Assembly (NCBI RefSeq): GCF_013168275.1
Contig: NZ_AP019547.1
Coordinates: 1,612,001 to 1,676,000 of the forward strand
Reading direction: 5' to 3'
Origin: Candidatus Nitrotoga sp. AM1P
GTDB lineage: Bacteria; Pseudomonadota; Gammaproteobacteria; Burkholderiales; Gallionellaceae
DNA: 64,000 nt
In this document: positions 48,274 to 58,024 of the stretch, piece by piece
How the letters are laid out: each line of letters starts with the position of its first letter
Numbering within the stretch: position 1 is the first letter of the stretch
Notes under the pieces: model-generated
Databases searched by the model: none
What the model was told of the DNA's origin: nothing
Seen by the model: the letters and a program-made list of their open reading frames with translations, nothing else
Position numbers and translations under genes: made by a program

Positions 48274-48630
48274 ACGGGGCAATTAGGCTGATGAGCTATC
48301 AGCTCAATAGCAATCACGCCATGCCTGACAACGTCAAATTCGGACCCTCTGAATAAGTTCAACTGATTATCTTATTGACAATAGGTTTGTTTAGAGCTGA
48401 TCATTCATTTACAGACATCGATATGCCAAGCCATCATTAATTCTATTGCTAATGGGCATATTGGTTTCTATCTCGCTAGCTCGGCAAATTACAGGTAGGC
48501 AGACTAACCTAGCTGAGCTTTCCTCAACCGCAACATTAACTAAAGATGTAACCGAATATTTACTCCCCCCAGGATTTTTTAGAAGCTTCCTAGGAGGCAC
48601 TTAATAAACTCAACCACCAGGAGAACTATC
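48274..48630. other. Intergenic gap
   Basis: No gene or clear structure is seen. The last part carries AGGAG just ahead of the next ATG. Confidence 0.3.
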
Positions 48631-49122
48631 ATGATTTCACGCGTCACAAGCACTCTCATTTTCGCAACACTCGTTACTGCCAGCAATGCTCACGCACAGG
48701 TTCGCATCGTCAGGGACATCCCGACCGCACTGGCAGTTGAAGCTGTTGCCGCCGCCGTCGCTGATTGCTCTTCGAAAGGCTATAACGTCACTGGAATTGT
48801 GGTCGACCGCGCTGGACAGCTCAAGGCTCTACAACGTGCAGACAACGCGGGCCCGCATTCAATCGATAGCAGCCGCAAGAAAGCATACACCGCTCTTACA
48901 ACCAAAAATTCGACCACGCGGCTAATGGAAAGTACACAGAAAAATCCCGCAGCTGCTAATCTTGTCTTCATAAATGATTTCATTGCCCTGGGTGGCGGAG
49001 TACCCATTCAAGTGGAAGGCGAAACAATTGGTGCCATTGGCATCGGCGGTGCGCCTGGCGGCCACCTCGATGAGCAGTGCGCAGAGGCAGGAATCGCTAA
49101 GATCAAGGATCGCTTGAAGTGA
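48631..49122 (+). CDS. Secreted GlcG/HbpS-family haem-binding-like protein
   Basis: A 163-residue protein with a Sec signal peptide (LIFATLVTASNAHA, cut near residue 22) and a GlcG/HbpS domain: EAVAAAVADCSSKGYNVTGIVVDRAGQLKAL and VPIQVEGETIGAIGIGGAPGGHLDEQCAEAGI. HbpS-like proteins bind haem or its breakdown products; in many bacteria they are secreted with unclear role. CAGGAGA lies 8 bases before the ATG. It stands alone. Confidence 0.85.
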   Translation: MISRVTSTLIFATLVTASNAHAQVRIVRDIPTALAVEAVAAAVADCSSKGYNVTGIVVDRAGQLKALQRADNAGPHSIDSSRKKAYTALTTKNSTTRLMESTQKNPAAANLVFINDFIALGGGVPIQVEGETIGAIGIGGAPGGHLDEQCAEAGIAKIKDRLK

Positions 49123-49485
49123 TTTTGATTTATGTTAGAGAATTTTATTTGGCAACGTCTCCTTGCGGCCATCTGAATTAAATTCTCAAATATGATGGAA
49201 TTAAGGTTAAATAATGTAGGGCGCGCTCAAAAACCTAGTGCAACATTTTTGAGAGAAAATGTTGCACTTTAAAAATCTACACACACAGTTAAGGTTTGAA
49301 GAACGAACCATAATCCAGGCGCAGTTATCAAGGGGACGCAAGCATGAGCACATTGCTTAAACGCCTCAGTGTGCAGCCATATTACCAAGACTCATCTTCT
49401 CCATACGGGCAGCCATATGGACGTTTTGTGTTCCTCCAGAAGTTTCATGGTCAATAAGAAACTAATCCCTCAATCTATCTTCCCT
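49123..49485. other. Gap with a strong inverted repeat
   Basis: No gene is seen except a weak in-frame extension of the next gene. The inverted repeat at 49237-49268 is the only visible structure. Confidence 0.35.
49237..49268. repeat. Perfect 13-base inverted repeat (possible terminator)
   Basis: AGTGCAACATTTT (49237-49249) and AAAATGTTGCACT (49256-49268) pair exactly around a 6-base loop. It could end the HbpS-like transcript from the left, though the tail is only TTAAAAATC, or be the remnant of a mobile element end. Confidence 0.5.
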
Positions 49486-50130
49486 ATGTATAGGCTTAAT
49501 TTCTTGCAGCCAAGTCGCACTTCCCTTGCCATTGCGTTGGTTTGTCTACTTCCCTATTACGTTGAAGCAACTTCCCCACCAGATGCATGCGGCCCAGTGA
49601 TTGTCATTGAGCCACATACCCCCAAGACTAGCGACAGCCGCCCGAACCTTGCTTGGGAGCCCATAACGGGCGCGAGTGCCTACAAGATAAAGCTTGATAG
49701 CCGGATACCCGAAGGCGAGAAGGTATTCAGCGCCGAAGTCCAAGTATCAACTCCCAGTTTTCTCCCGGCAAAGGCGCTAACCGAGAGTCGCGCTCATGTG
49801 CGTGCCACAATTACGCCTATTTGTGGCACGGCAGAAGGCATACCTACCATACACCAATTCGACATCGATACTGCGCCGGCATGCGGCACTGATTCCAACA
49901 TCAGGATCATTAATGCAAGCGGGAAAAGACAATTATTGTGGATCGGCCCGAAGAGCGCCCAGTCCCATAATCTTTGGGTTTATGCGGTGGATACTGGCAA
50001 GCTGCTGTCCAATGCCGAAGTGAGCGAATCGAGTTGGATGTTCCCGGATGATCTGGTCGGGCCGGCCATTATTGCAATCAGGCCCAAGTGCGCTGCGGGT
50101 CAGGGAATGTTTAATTACCTTGCGTTCTAA
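49486..50130 (+). CDS. Secreted protein with Fn3-like domain, unknown function
   Basis: The ATG at 49486 gives a signal peptide (RTSLAIALVCLLPYYVEA, cut near residue 29), whereas the frame's first ATG at 49369 does not; I use 49486. The mature ~185 residues look like one or two beta-sandwich domains (NLAWEPITGASAYKIKLDS is typical of fibronectin type III strands) with four to five cysteines (DACGPV, ITPICGTA, APACGTD, RPKCAAG) that may form disulfides. The last 20 bases overlap the end of the convergent haloperoxidase gene. Confidence 0.65.
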   Translation: MYRLNFLQPSRTSLAIALVCLLPYYVEATSPPDACGPVIVIEPHTPKTSDSRPNLAWEPITGASAYKIKLDSRIPEGEKVFSAEVQVSTPSFLPAKALTESRAHVRATITPICGTAEGIPTIHQFDIDTAPACGTDSNIRIINASGKRQLLWIGPKSAQSHNLWVYAVDTGKLLSNAEVSESSWMFPDDLVGPAIIAIRPKCAAGQGMFNYLAF

Positions 50131-51484
50131 GCCCTTTGCCGGCCTTATGTGAATTGTTCGCACCGGCTTGACGCAACTGTTGCAGCACAATCTCCCCAAC
50201 TCTGCGTCCAAGAGCTAAGCCCTGATTGTTATCGCTCGAAAAATGTATGCCGCCATACAAACGCGACAGAGCTGCCTCCGCGGCGGCTTTTTGCAATTCG
50301 TCGCCTGCTTCCGGGAAGAATCCTGTCAGTACTACCGATGCGGCGCCGGATACCGTCGCATGTGCCGAAACATAACTCGGGAATGAAGGCGTAACCAGGT
50401 AAGGCATGAATTTCGGGTCAAACTTATCTTGAATGGCCGCTACCGGACGTTGCGTCCAAAATTGATACTTGACCCGCCATGCGGCGATCATGGCATCTGC
50501 CATGGCCACATTGAGGGCAGAAAACAGGCGTGCGGCCCCAGCTGTGTCCAGGTGATTTTTCTCTATCAGCTTTGCGGCCTTCATGTTCCACACTCCAGCA
50601 GGGGTCACGGATCCCTGATCCAGATTCCAGTCATCCGCAATCTTCTTTTGCTCCAACGTCAGTGCCTTGTTTACCCGTAGCACCTCCTGCGTTTCGTCCC
50701 AATAGGCCGGGCTGTCATAAAGCACTGGTGGCGGCGCCCCCAGTGCCCGCGTCGCCTCCAGCCAGGTGCGCCAGCGCGCCGCAAGAGGCGCTGTCGGAAA
50801 ACGGGCAAATACCGGCGGCGCGGGGCGCCAGTGGCCAGGTGTCATCGCCGGCTGGTCAGCCGGGTTCCAGGTCAGGCTGGCTCCGTCCAGCAGGGCGCGG
50901 TTGATCAAACTGGCGGCCGCCTGCTGTCCCAATTCCCAAGCTTGGTCATAACTCTTTAGCTTCGGTGGGTCAGTTGTATAGGCCAGATAAGCGGCCCGGC
51001 CCAAGGACTGATAACGCCCCGGCGACTCCAGCGGGAACAAATATTCCAGCATGGCTGAAGCAGCGGAATGCAGCGCAAGCGCTTGCGCCGGTTTCGGCAA
51101 TTTCTCGCGCGCTGCCAGACGCACCGCTTCATAATTTGCCACATGAAGCAGCGCCAACGTGCGGCTTGCCCGCAACGGGTTGAGCCGGTACTTCACCACC
51201 AGCTTCAGGGCAAAGTCGTTCCATACCAAGCTAGCCGGCTCCCGCGTCCAGTTCGCCTGCCATGAAGCAGCACCCTTGGCCGTTTTATCCTGCGCGGGAA
51301 GGGACGATTCGATAACCGGATCGGTATTGCTGGCTGCTGCTGGGCTTGCCTGTCTTCCGCAGGCAGCCATTGCGGCCAGGCAGTCTGAGTAGAAAGATTC
51401 GCGGCATTCACTCGCCCATCCACCGCGGCAGGCAGAAGCATAAACGCGATCATAACGGCGCAAAATTCGCGCCTCATGATCCAA
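50111..51484 (-). CDS. Vanadium-dependent haloperoxidase-like (PAP2 superfamily) protein
   Basis: The 457-residue frame carries the vanadate/phosphate site: KYQFWTQRP (Lys and Arg), PSFPSYVSAHATVSGAASVV (Ser/His) and SRLYGGIHFSSDNNQG (Arg and His). Such enzymes oxidise halides with peroxide or act as acid phosphatases, usually in the periplasm. In this frame the first ~45 residues are not a signal peptide, but another frame in the same place (ATG at 51477) reads REFCAVMIAFMLLPAAVDG, an excellent one. One base change between 51345 and 51420 would join them. So either the gene is frameshifted or the sequence has an error there. Confidence 0.75.
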   Translation of the reverse strand: MDHEARILRRYDRVYASACRGGWASECRESFYSDCLAAMAACGRQASPAAASNTDPVIESSLPAQDKTAKGAASWQANWTREPASLVWNDFALKLVVKYRLNPLRASRTLALLHVANYEAVRLAAREKLPKPAQALALHSAASAMLEYLFPLESPGRYQSLGRAAYLAYTTDPPKLKSYDQAWELGQQAAASLINRALLDGASLTWNPADQPAMTPGHWRPAPPVFARFPTAPLAARWRTWLEATRALGAPPPVLYDSPAYWDETQEVLRVNKALTLEQKKIADDWNLDQGSVTPAGVWNMKAAKLIEKNHLDTAGAARLFSALNVAMADAMIAAWRVKYQFWTQRPVAAIQDKFDPKFMPYLVTPSFPSYVSAHATVSGAASVVLTGFFPEAGDELQKAAAEAALSRLYGGIHFSSDNNQGLALGRRVGEIVLQQLRQAGANNSHKAGKGLRTQGN

Positions 51485-51528
51485 CTTGCATCACGCATAT
51501 CACGGAGTAAATAAAACCAGTGGAGCAA

Positions 51529-52206
51529 TCAAACCGGGGGTCGACCGCGCCGGCTCCATGTTGTCATGCCAATGCCCAACAACACCAGCAGCGCTGTGGC
51601 GGGTTCGGGTATTGGGTTAGTTGAGGCATCTGCCATGACAAAAAAGCGGGTATTGGTGAAATCACCTTCATTCCAACTGCTCGTGCCACCACCGCTATCA
51701 ACGCCAGCGAAGAAATAACTTGCGCCCGGTAGATCCGTGTTGGTCTCCGGCATCCAGCCAAACCCGCTGGTGCCAAGCAGGCCTGCACCGAACACCAGCG
51801 CATAGTTACCCGGCCCCAAGGTGAGAGAAAACGGAATCGTCACATCATTACCCCCGTCGCCCGGCACAAAGGTCGCAGACGCCAGCGCATTGCTTACCAG
51901 ATCCAGCGGATCAAAACCCGGTAACGCGCCGGGGCCGGTCAGAGGCAGGATGGCGGCGAAAAAATCATCCGCAGCAGATGACCCGCAGACGCGCCCGCCC
52001 ACCCCGGTGAGCGTTGTTGTCGACCCCAAGTTGAAGCGGGCACCGAGGAACTGGGTGTTATCGAGAGTGGAGCCACCCGCCGTGCAGTCAGCCGGGCCGG
52101 GACTGGCGGATTGGTAAATCACCGCAGCGAACGCCTGGCCAAACGTAGTTGCCATGCCCATGGCAAAAATGATTCCGGTGAATGCTATCAAGTTAAATTT
52201 TTTCAT
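51529..52206 (-). CDS. PEP-CTERM sorted secreted protein
   Basis: A 225-residue protein with an N-terminal signal peptide (LIAFTGIIFAMGMATTFGQAFA) and the C-terminal PEP-CTERM tripartite signal: IPEPATALLVLLGIGM followed by basic WSRRGR. The middle is a Gly/Ser/Asp-rich beta domain. PEP-CTERM proteins are processed by exosortase and attached to or released at the cell surface, often in exopolysaccharide-making species. No exosortase is in the window. GGGGG lies 5 bases before the ATG. Confidence 0.9.
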   Translation of the reverse strand: MKKFNLIAFTGIIFAMGMATTFGQAFAAVIYQSASPGPADCTAGGSTLDNTQFLGARFNLGSTTTLTGVGGRVCGSSAADDFFAAILPLTGPGALPGFDPLDLVSNALASATFVPGDGGNDVTIPFSLTLGPGNYALVFGAGLLGTSGFGWMPETNTDLPGASYFFAGVDSGGGTSSWNEGDFTNTRFFVMADASTNPIPEPATALLVLLGIGMTTWSRRGRPPV

Positions 52207-52325
52207 TTTATCCCCCTATTATTTGTCTGTTCTAAACGAAATACATCTAGCCATTAAGGCGTTGTTAATCGCTTCTGTTCGTCCGCAACCTGCGATGTTG
52301 GGTTTCATTTCATTCAGTCGGGCTT

Positions 52326-52772
52326 TCACAGTCGACTAAATAATTCTGAATTTAAACCATCCAGGCCTCCCTCAATTCCTCGATTAAGTTCAAGCACAAC
52401 GTCAAGTCCCCGCGACACGTCGGGGTCTAATCGGACAAAGTATCGATTGGCAAAAAAGGGCAAATGCCAGACTCTCGGTGCCGGCCCAATAATGGTCATG
52501 ATCGTGCCTACCGGCACTTCGTTTTGAAACGCCACCCAAGACTTCTTGTAGTATTGCATTGAATGCAAATATGCACGTGCCGTCTCTCTGCTGACTTGCT
52601 TATTGTTAAGGCTGTCAAATACAGCCATCAAATACAAAGACCGGACAATTTTGTATCGACTCCCAGGCTGCAACTCATCTGCGTAGCTTGGGCCGCAGAA
52701 AATTGTGCTAAATACAGCCAATAGGGCGAACGCGACGCTGGTTAGCCGTATTGCATCCTGGAGCTTGTTCAT
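52326..52772 (-). CDS. Small exported protein translationally coupled to the RHS gene (candidate immunity protein)
   Basis: From the ATG at 52772, which overlaps the RHS stop as ATGA, it encodes ~148 residues with a signal peptide (LTSVAFALLAVFSTIFCGPSYA) and a mature alpha/beta part (YKIVRSLYLMAVFDSLNNKQ, SWVAFQNEVPVGTIMTIIG). The frame is open further upstream, but those residues are inside the RHS gene. In polymorphic toxin loci the immunity gene sits directly downstream of the RHS toxin, so that role is proposed by position; a periplasmic location would then require a toxin acting in the periplasm. I recognise no family. Confidence 0.55.
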   Translation of the reverse strand: MNKLQDAIRLTSVAFALLAVFSTIFCGPSYADELQPGSRYKIVRSLYLMAVFDSLNNKQVSRETARAYLHSMQYYKKSWVAFQNEVPVGTIMTIIGPAPRVWHLPFFANRYFVRLDPDVSRGLDVVLELNRGIEGGLDGLNSELFSRL

Positions 52773-55700
52773 TTGCACTGAGTTGGTTGCGCTGAAGGGG
52801 TGGGTTGATCGAGAATTCCCCAGGTTCTCAACCATTCTATTTCCACTGACACCGCCAATACATAAAGCATCGAAGGAATATTAGCCAGCCAGTCTGGGAT
52901 TCCGTGACCGGTTGAGAAATCCACGAAAGCGTCATGTGTCTCGCCAAACGTGTAACCTGCTGGCACATACCGCTCAATGAACTCACTGACGGCACCACCT
53001 GGCGGGACTAGGGTACCGGGACGTCCGATGGTACCAGGTGTTTGCCAAGGTTGCCGAAACCAATAAAGCCCTGTCGGGTCTGTCCTGCTCATTGGACTCC
53101 CCCCCACATAGATATAGAAATTCAACCCACCCCCCAACCCAATCGGATCAGCACTAATAAACCGTTTCAAAACCGGATCAAAATACCGGGCACGATAGTA
53201 ATACATTCCAGTCAAATCATTTTCCCGCCCAGTATATTCGCTTGAATTGCCGTCATCATTTGCGGAGGGTGTCGTCTCGCCATAGGGGCTGTATGCATAG
53301 TAATTCTGCACACTCGCGTCATCCTTCAGCATCGCCACCACACTACCCAGCGCATCGGTCAGATAATGTCGTGTCCCCGCCGCAGTGTACCGTGCCAGCA
53401 TGTCATCGACGACAATTCCCGACAACAATTTGATGTTGACGGTATTGCCCGCCAGCTCGGCGATAACTTGACTACCATCATAGAGAAACCCAACGCTCTG
53501 TCCATTGACGATTTTTTCGATGCGTCGACCCAGCGCGTCATAGGCAAAGCTGGCGGTGAGACCCGGTCCGGTGATGGCCGTCAGCCAGTTACGCGTATTC
53601 CAGGTGTACGTGGTTGCTTGCCCGGTGGTCTGGCTGATCTTGCTGACCAAGTTGCCATTGTCGTCATAGGCCAAATTGAAGATTTCGCCGCTGCTCGTGA
53701 GGGTAAAGGTCAGCATACGGTCAGCCGCGTCGTAGGTGGCGGTGAACGGAGTTTCGTCACGGCTGGGCAGCATAGTGGTTTTGCTGGTGCGCTGGCCTTT
53801 GGCGTCGTAGCTATAGGCAATGCTGTTGATGATGGTGGTGTCGGGTTTGCGATAAGTGATTCCAAGCAGACGCGATGCGGCGTCGTACTGGTATTCCATG
53901 CGCACACCGTTGGACAGGGTTTTGACAGTGAGGCGGCTGGCGGCGTCCCAGTCGTAGATGACCGGCGCTTCGTTATTGAACTTGATGCCAATCACCCGTC
54001 CGGCCTTGTCATAGTCGTAGGCAGTGGTGTCGAGGTTGTCCAGTTTGCGCGCAATGCGGCGGCCCAGAGCATCGTACTGGTACGTGATGACATGGCTGCC
54101 ACCCTGCTGGTGGATCGTTTCCTGGGTGAGCAGATCGCGGTTGTCATACACATAGTCGAAGCGACTAGGGCTGGCGCCACCCTTTTCTTCGAGTGCGATG
54201 AGCCGACCCACTGCATCGTAAGTAAAATAACTTGTCGTGCCACCAGGCAGGCTGATCTGGGTCACGCGACCGTCAGCATCGTAGGCAAGCGTGGACATTT
54301 GGCCCTTGCCGTCGGTAGCGCTGGCCAGCCGACCCGCCACGTCATAAGCAAAGGTACTGGCCTTGCCCTTAGAGTCGGTTTTCTTCGTTAACCGGTCTGC
54401 CGGGTCGTAATCGTAACTTGCGATGGTATTGCCCAGGGGATTGACCACCGACCCTAGATTGCGGTCTGTGCGGTAATTGATCTGGGTCTTACCGCCCATG
54501 GGATCCTCCACCTGGGTGACCTGATCAATGGGGCTTAACGTTTTCTGGTTGGAAAAGCCCAAAGGATCGGTTGCCTGGGTGACGCGCCCGGCCAGATCGT
54601 GAAGGAGGGTAGTGGTATTGCCCAGCGGATCCTTGAGGCTGACCAAATCGCCTTCCGGGCTATAGTTCAAGGTGACCACGTTGCCCAGCGGGTCGGTAAT
54701 GGTCTTGACTTCGCCGCTGCTTGTGTAAGTGAGGCGTGTGGAATTTCCCAGCGCATCGGTACCTTTCAGTATGCGACCGGTGTTTGGGTCGTACTCCATG
54801 GTGCGGGTCACCTTGTCGCCATTGTCCATATATTGAGTAACGCTGGTGATGGTGTTCCATTTTGGATCGAAGGTGTAATCGGTAAAGCGGCCGTCGGGAT
54901 CGGTGGTGCGCGTGCGGTTGCCGTTAGCATCGTAGGCGTAATGTATGGTGCGTCCGATGGTGTCCTTGATGGTGGTGATGCGGCCATTCAAGTCGCGGGT
55001 GTAGATCACTTTCTGGCCCTGACTGTCCACGGTTTCTGTCGCGAGGCCAGCGTTGTTAAAACGCTGAGTATTGCTATTGCCTAGCGCGTCAGTTACGGTG
55101 GTTTCCACCACCACGCCAGGGCGGGTAATGAACTGCCCGACTTGATTTTGTGCCCAGTCTTCGCTGCTGACCTGATATTCACCCCCCACAGTTGCAGCGC
55201 ATGCGCCGGTCAGCTTGTACGAGAATTTCAGTTCCAGGCCGCCCTCCAGCACTTGCCGCAGCACCCGCCCGCTCTTGCTGTAATACATGGTAATAGGGCG
55301 GGTCTTGCCCGGATTGGTGATGGTCTTGATCCGGTAAGGCAGGGGCGGGTTGGGTGCTAAACCAAGGCAAACGTCGGATTTGGTGGGTACGGCGGGTAGT
55401 ATGGTCGGGATTTGGGTGACAGGCTGGCTAGTGTCGTCCTGATAAGTGTAGCTGGTCACCCCGCCGTCAGGCGCGGTGACTTGGGTAATCCGGTGGTCCG
55501 CGTTGTACGCGTATTGAACCTTGCGGCCGATGTCGTCTTCCACCGAAGAAACGAATTCATTGATGCCGTAGTTGAAGTGTAGCGCGCGCAAACCGCTGGT
55601 GGCATTCTGGATTCGTCCATCGAATCGGCACAGGATAGTGAGAGACTTGCCGGCAGGATCGCGCTGTTCGACGAGATATTGCAGACCCACCGCGCCAAAA

Positions 55701-58015
55701 CGCGCGAAATACCACTGGCTCCCATCACTGAAGGTGAGTATCCAGCCAGTGCCGTCCTGTTTGAGAACGGCACCATCATAGGTACTATTTTTTGTAGTCT
55801 TGAATCCGCCTTGTCCATCAGGTGTGAAGTCGGTACGGACATTACCCGGCTCAATCAGCCGCACCAGGCTGGAGCTGAGGTTAAGCAAGGTAATATCGTA
55901 ATTCAAGATCCAGTTTAGGCCCAGACTCAGCACCGTACCGGCGATCTTGTTGTACGGGTCGTAGGGATTGAACGACCGGTGCGCCACAAGATCGACGACC
56001 GAGGTGACATAAAGATCGGTTTCGGAGGGTGTTTCCTGCCCGGTAGCGAGCCTGACCGGCTTGCAAGTTTTAGCCGGCGGTTCAGCAGCTCCCTTAGGAA
56101 GGAACGGTGTTGAAGTTTGATTATTCTGGTTAATTGCAAAACAGGGCAATCCACACACCCCGCAGAAGCGCGGAATGCCGGAACCTGCATCAGTGACGAT
56201 TACCTTGCCATCAGCCGACGCTGTACCGGTGCCGCCCACTTTCCACTCACCAGTGCCGCCCATGGGGCTGCCGTCGTAATACCAGAGGTCGGTTTTCTCA
56301 CCAGGGTCCAGGCCAATATCGTTGGGTAATGTCACCGGAATGGGCGCCGAGGGGATGCCGCCCATGGGGGTGCCGAAATAAAGCTGATATACCGAATTGG
56401 TAGCAATGGGCGGTGGTGCAACCGGCAGACGATCCGGGCTAAGCCTTTCTACCGCAATGCGGTCTTTTTTCACCCCATCCCAGCCAATGATGGTTACACC
56501 GGCGGGAATGGTAATTGCAAGACCCGGATAACGTTCATCGGTAATTGACTGAGGCTGATTGGATGTGGCAATGGGTTTGAATTTGTCTTCGCTGGGCGGT
56601 GAGCTGATTATCCAGTCGTCGTACACTCTGATCTGGCCAGCCGTCAGATTGACAATATTTGGCCAGATTGGATAAAGAGGATGCGCTTCGGTCGCGTCAA
56701 ACCTCAGTTCCACCTTGCCTGAAGGCAAGCCGGTGAGCAGGAAGTTGCCCGCGCTGTCAGTTGTGGTGGTCTTGGTGTCGAAGCTCACCCTGACATCCGG
56801 GATACCATCCCCCGCCGGTGTGACAAAGCGCCCTTTCACGCCCGTGACGCCGCTATTGGCCTGTACGTTGACATTCACCGTGGCAGTGCGCGGCTGATCG
56901 ACGCCGGAGAGATTAGCCATGGCAGTAAGTGTGATGGGGAAGGTCCCGGTTGCCGCACCCGATGCTGCTTGCAGGCGAAGTACTCCAGACTGGTTGGCAG
57001 TCAGGTAGGCAGGTTCGAATTTCGCCGTGACGCCGGCTGGCAAGCCGCTTGCGGATAGGCTGGCCAGCCCGATGAAATTCTGGCTGCCGCTGCTGGCAAG
57101 CTGGATGGATAGGGAGGAACTCGAATCCTGCAGCAGGCCGATGGTGGCGGGACTAGCGGTCAGATTTAAATCCTGGTCACGATTGATAGTGAACAACGGC
57201 CATGTCGCCACGCCGAGGCTGTTGGTGACGGATACAGAGCCTGACTGCGCGTTTGCCGGAACCACTGTGGTTAATTGTGTTGCGGTAGCGGCGGTAATGC
57301 TAGCCACGGCGTCGCTCGCAAATTTCACTGTGTTCTTTGCGGCTTCGGGGTCAAAGCCGGTGCCGTTGATGATGACCTGGGCGCCGGGTTGGCCGTGATC
57401 CGGATTAATGCCGGAGATGCCAAGCACCGGGGCGGTGGAGATAATCTGGACTTGCAGGCTGGACGAGGTGCCGCCCAACGGCGTGAAAACGACTACCGTG
57501 GCATTGCCTGCCAATGCCAGCAGGCTGCCCGGAACTGTAGCATTAAGCTTGGTGTTGCTTATGAACGTAGTGGGGATTTTCTGATTGTTGAATAGCGCAT
57601 AAGAGCTGGACAAGAAATTTTGCCCGGAAAGGCTGATTGCCTGGTCTGTGCTATTGGCTTTGAGGGTGTTGGGTGTAATCGAACTGAGAACCGGAACACG
57701 GGCCTTCACAGTGAAGGTGAGTGAATTTGAATCGCCTCCTCCCGGCTGGGGATTGCGCACAGTAACCGGAACTTCGCCAGCCGTATTGACAAGCGTGGCT
57801 GGCACATCCGCTTCAAGATTCTTCGGGTCCACATAACGGGTAGTCAGCGCAGTTGCACCCCACAGCACTGACGATTTTTTGACAAAGCGGGAGCCTTGCA
57901 CCTTTAGCACCCATGCGGGCGAGCCGGAAGCTATCTCAATTGGGTTAATGGTACTTAGCAAGGGTTTGGGGCTGGGCAAATCGACGAACAGCAGATCGTC
58001 CTTTTCCCCTGACAA
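52769..58015 (-). CDS. Giant RHS-repeat protein with N-terminal TIG and carboxypeptidase-regulatory domains
   Basis: A 1748-residue protein. It starts with three IPT/TIG-type domains (~25-280; INPDHGQPGAQVIINGTGFD), an Ig-like domain (~285-385), a carboxypeptidase-regulatory-like domain (~390-465; GVKGRFVTPAGDGIPDVRVS), then YD/RHS repeats from about 660 to 1600 (DALGNSTRLTYTS, YDADGRVTQI and similar), and the RHS core end YYYRARYFDPVLKRFISADP near residue 1610. The last ~110 residues (YVPAGYTFGETHDAF, GIPDWLANIPSM) are a variable, possibly toxic tip I cannot assign. The TTG start is only apparent: upstream codons continue in the same frame through one TAG into the propeller gene, so no secretion signal remains on this piece. 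Confidence 0.85.
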   Translation of the reverse strand: MSGEKDDLLFVDLPSPKPLLSTINPIEIASGSPAWVLKVQGSRFVKKSSVLWGATALTTRYVDPKNLEADVPATLVNTAGEVPVTVRNPQPGGGDSNSLTFTVKARVPVLSSITPNTLKANSTDQAISLSGQNFLSSSYALFNNQKIPTTFISNTKLNATVPGSLLALAGNATVVVFTPLGGTSSSLQVQIISTAPVLGISGINPDHGQPGAQVIINGTGFDPEAAKNTVKFASDAVASITAATATQLTTVVPANAQSGSVSVTNSLGVATWPLFTINRDQDLNLTASPATIGLLQDSSSSLSIQLASSGSQNFIGLASLSASGLPAGVTAKFEPAYLTANQSGVLRLQAASGAATGTFPITLTAMANLSGVDQPRTATVNVNVQANSGVTGVKGRFVTPAGDGIPDVRVSFDTKTTTTDSAGNFLLTGLPSGKVELRFDATEAHPLYPIWPNIVNLTAGQIRVYDDWIISSPPSEDKFKPIATSNQPQSITDERYPGLAITIPAGVTIIGWDGVKKDRIAVERLSPDRLPVAPPPIATNSVYQLYFGTPMGGIPSAPIPVTLPNDIGLDPGEKTDLWYYDGSPMGGTGEWKVGGTGTASADGKVIVTDAGSGIPRFCGVCGLPCFAINQNNQTSTPFLPKGAAEPPAKTCKPVRLATGQETPSETDLYVTSVVDLVAHRSFNPYDPYNKIAGTVLSLGLNWILNYDITLLNLSSSLVRLIEPGNVRTDFTPDGQGGFKTTKNSTYDGAVLKQDGTGWILTFSDGSQWYFARFGAVGLQYLVEQRDPAGKSLTILCRFDGRIQNATSGLRALHFNYGINEFVSSVEDDIGRKVQYAYNADHRITQVTAPDGGVTSYTYQDDTSQPVTQIPTILPAVPTKSDVCLGLAPNPPLPYRIKTITNPGKTRPITMYYSKSGRVLRQVLEGGLELKFSYKLTGACAATVGGEYQVSSEDWAQNQVGQFITRPGVVVETTVTDALGNSNTQRFNNAGLATETVDSQGQKVIYTRDLNGRITTIKDTIGRTIHYAYDANGNRTRTTDPDGRFTDYTFDPKWNTITSVTQYMDNGDKVTRTMEYDPNTGRILKGTDALGNSTRLTYTSSGEVKTITDPLGNVVTLNYSPEGDLVSLKDPLGNTTTLLHDLAGRVTQATDPLGFSNQKTLSPIDQVTQVEDPMGGKTQINYRTDRNLGSVVNPLGNTIASYDYDPADRLTKKTDSKGKASTFAYDVAGRLASATDGKGQMSTLAYDADGRVTQISLPGGTTSYFTYDAVGRLIALEEKGGASPSRFDYVYDNRDLLTQETIHQQGGSHVITYQYDALGRRIARKLDNLDTTAYDYDKAGRVIGIKFNNEAPVIYDWDAASRLTVKTLSNGVRMEYQYDAASRLLGITYRKPDTTIINSIAYSYDAKGQRTSKTTMLPSRDETPFTATYDAADRMLTFTLTSSGEIFNLAYDDNGNLVSKISQTTGQATTYTWNTRNWLTAITGPGLTASFAYDALGRRIEKIVNGQSVGFLYDGSQVIAELAGNTVNIKLLSGIVVDDMLARYTAAGTRHYLTDALGSVVAMLKDDASVQNYYAYSPYGETTPSANDDGNSSEYTGRENDLTGMYYYRARYFDPVLKRFISADPIGLGGGLNFYIYVGGSPMSRTDPTGLYWFRQPWQTPGTIGRPGTLVPPGGAVSEFIERYVPAGYTFGETHDAFVDFSTGHGIPDWLANIPSMLYVLAVSVEIEWLRTWGILDQPTPSAQPTQCK

Positions 58016-58024
58016 CGCCAGGGC

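Noticed and set aside
53366..54391. 341-codon plus-strand frame inside the RHS gene
   Set aside because: Antisense of RHS repeats; repetitive composition creates long spurious frames.
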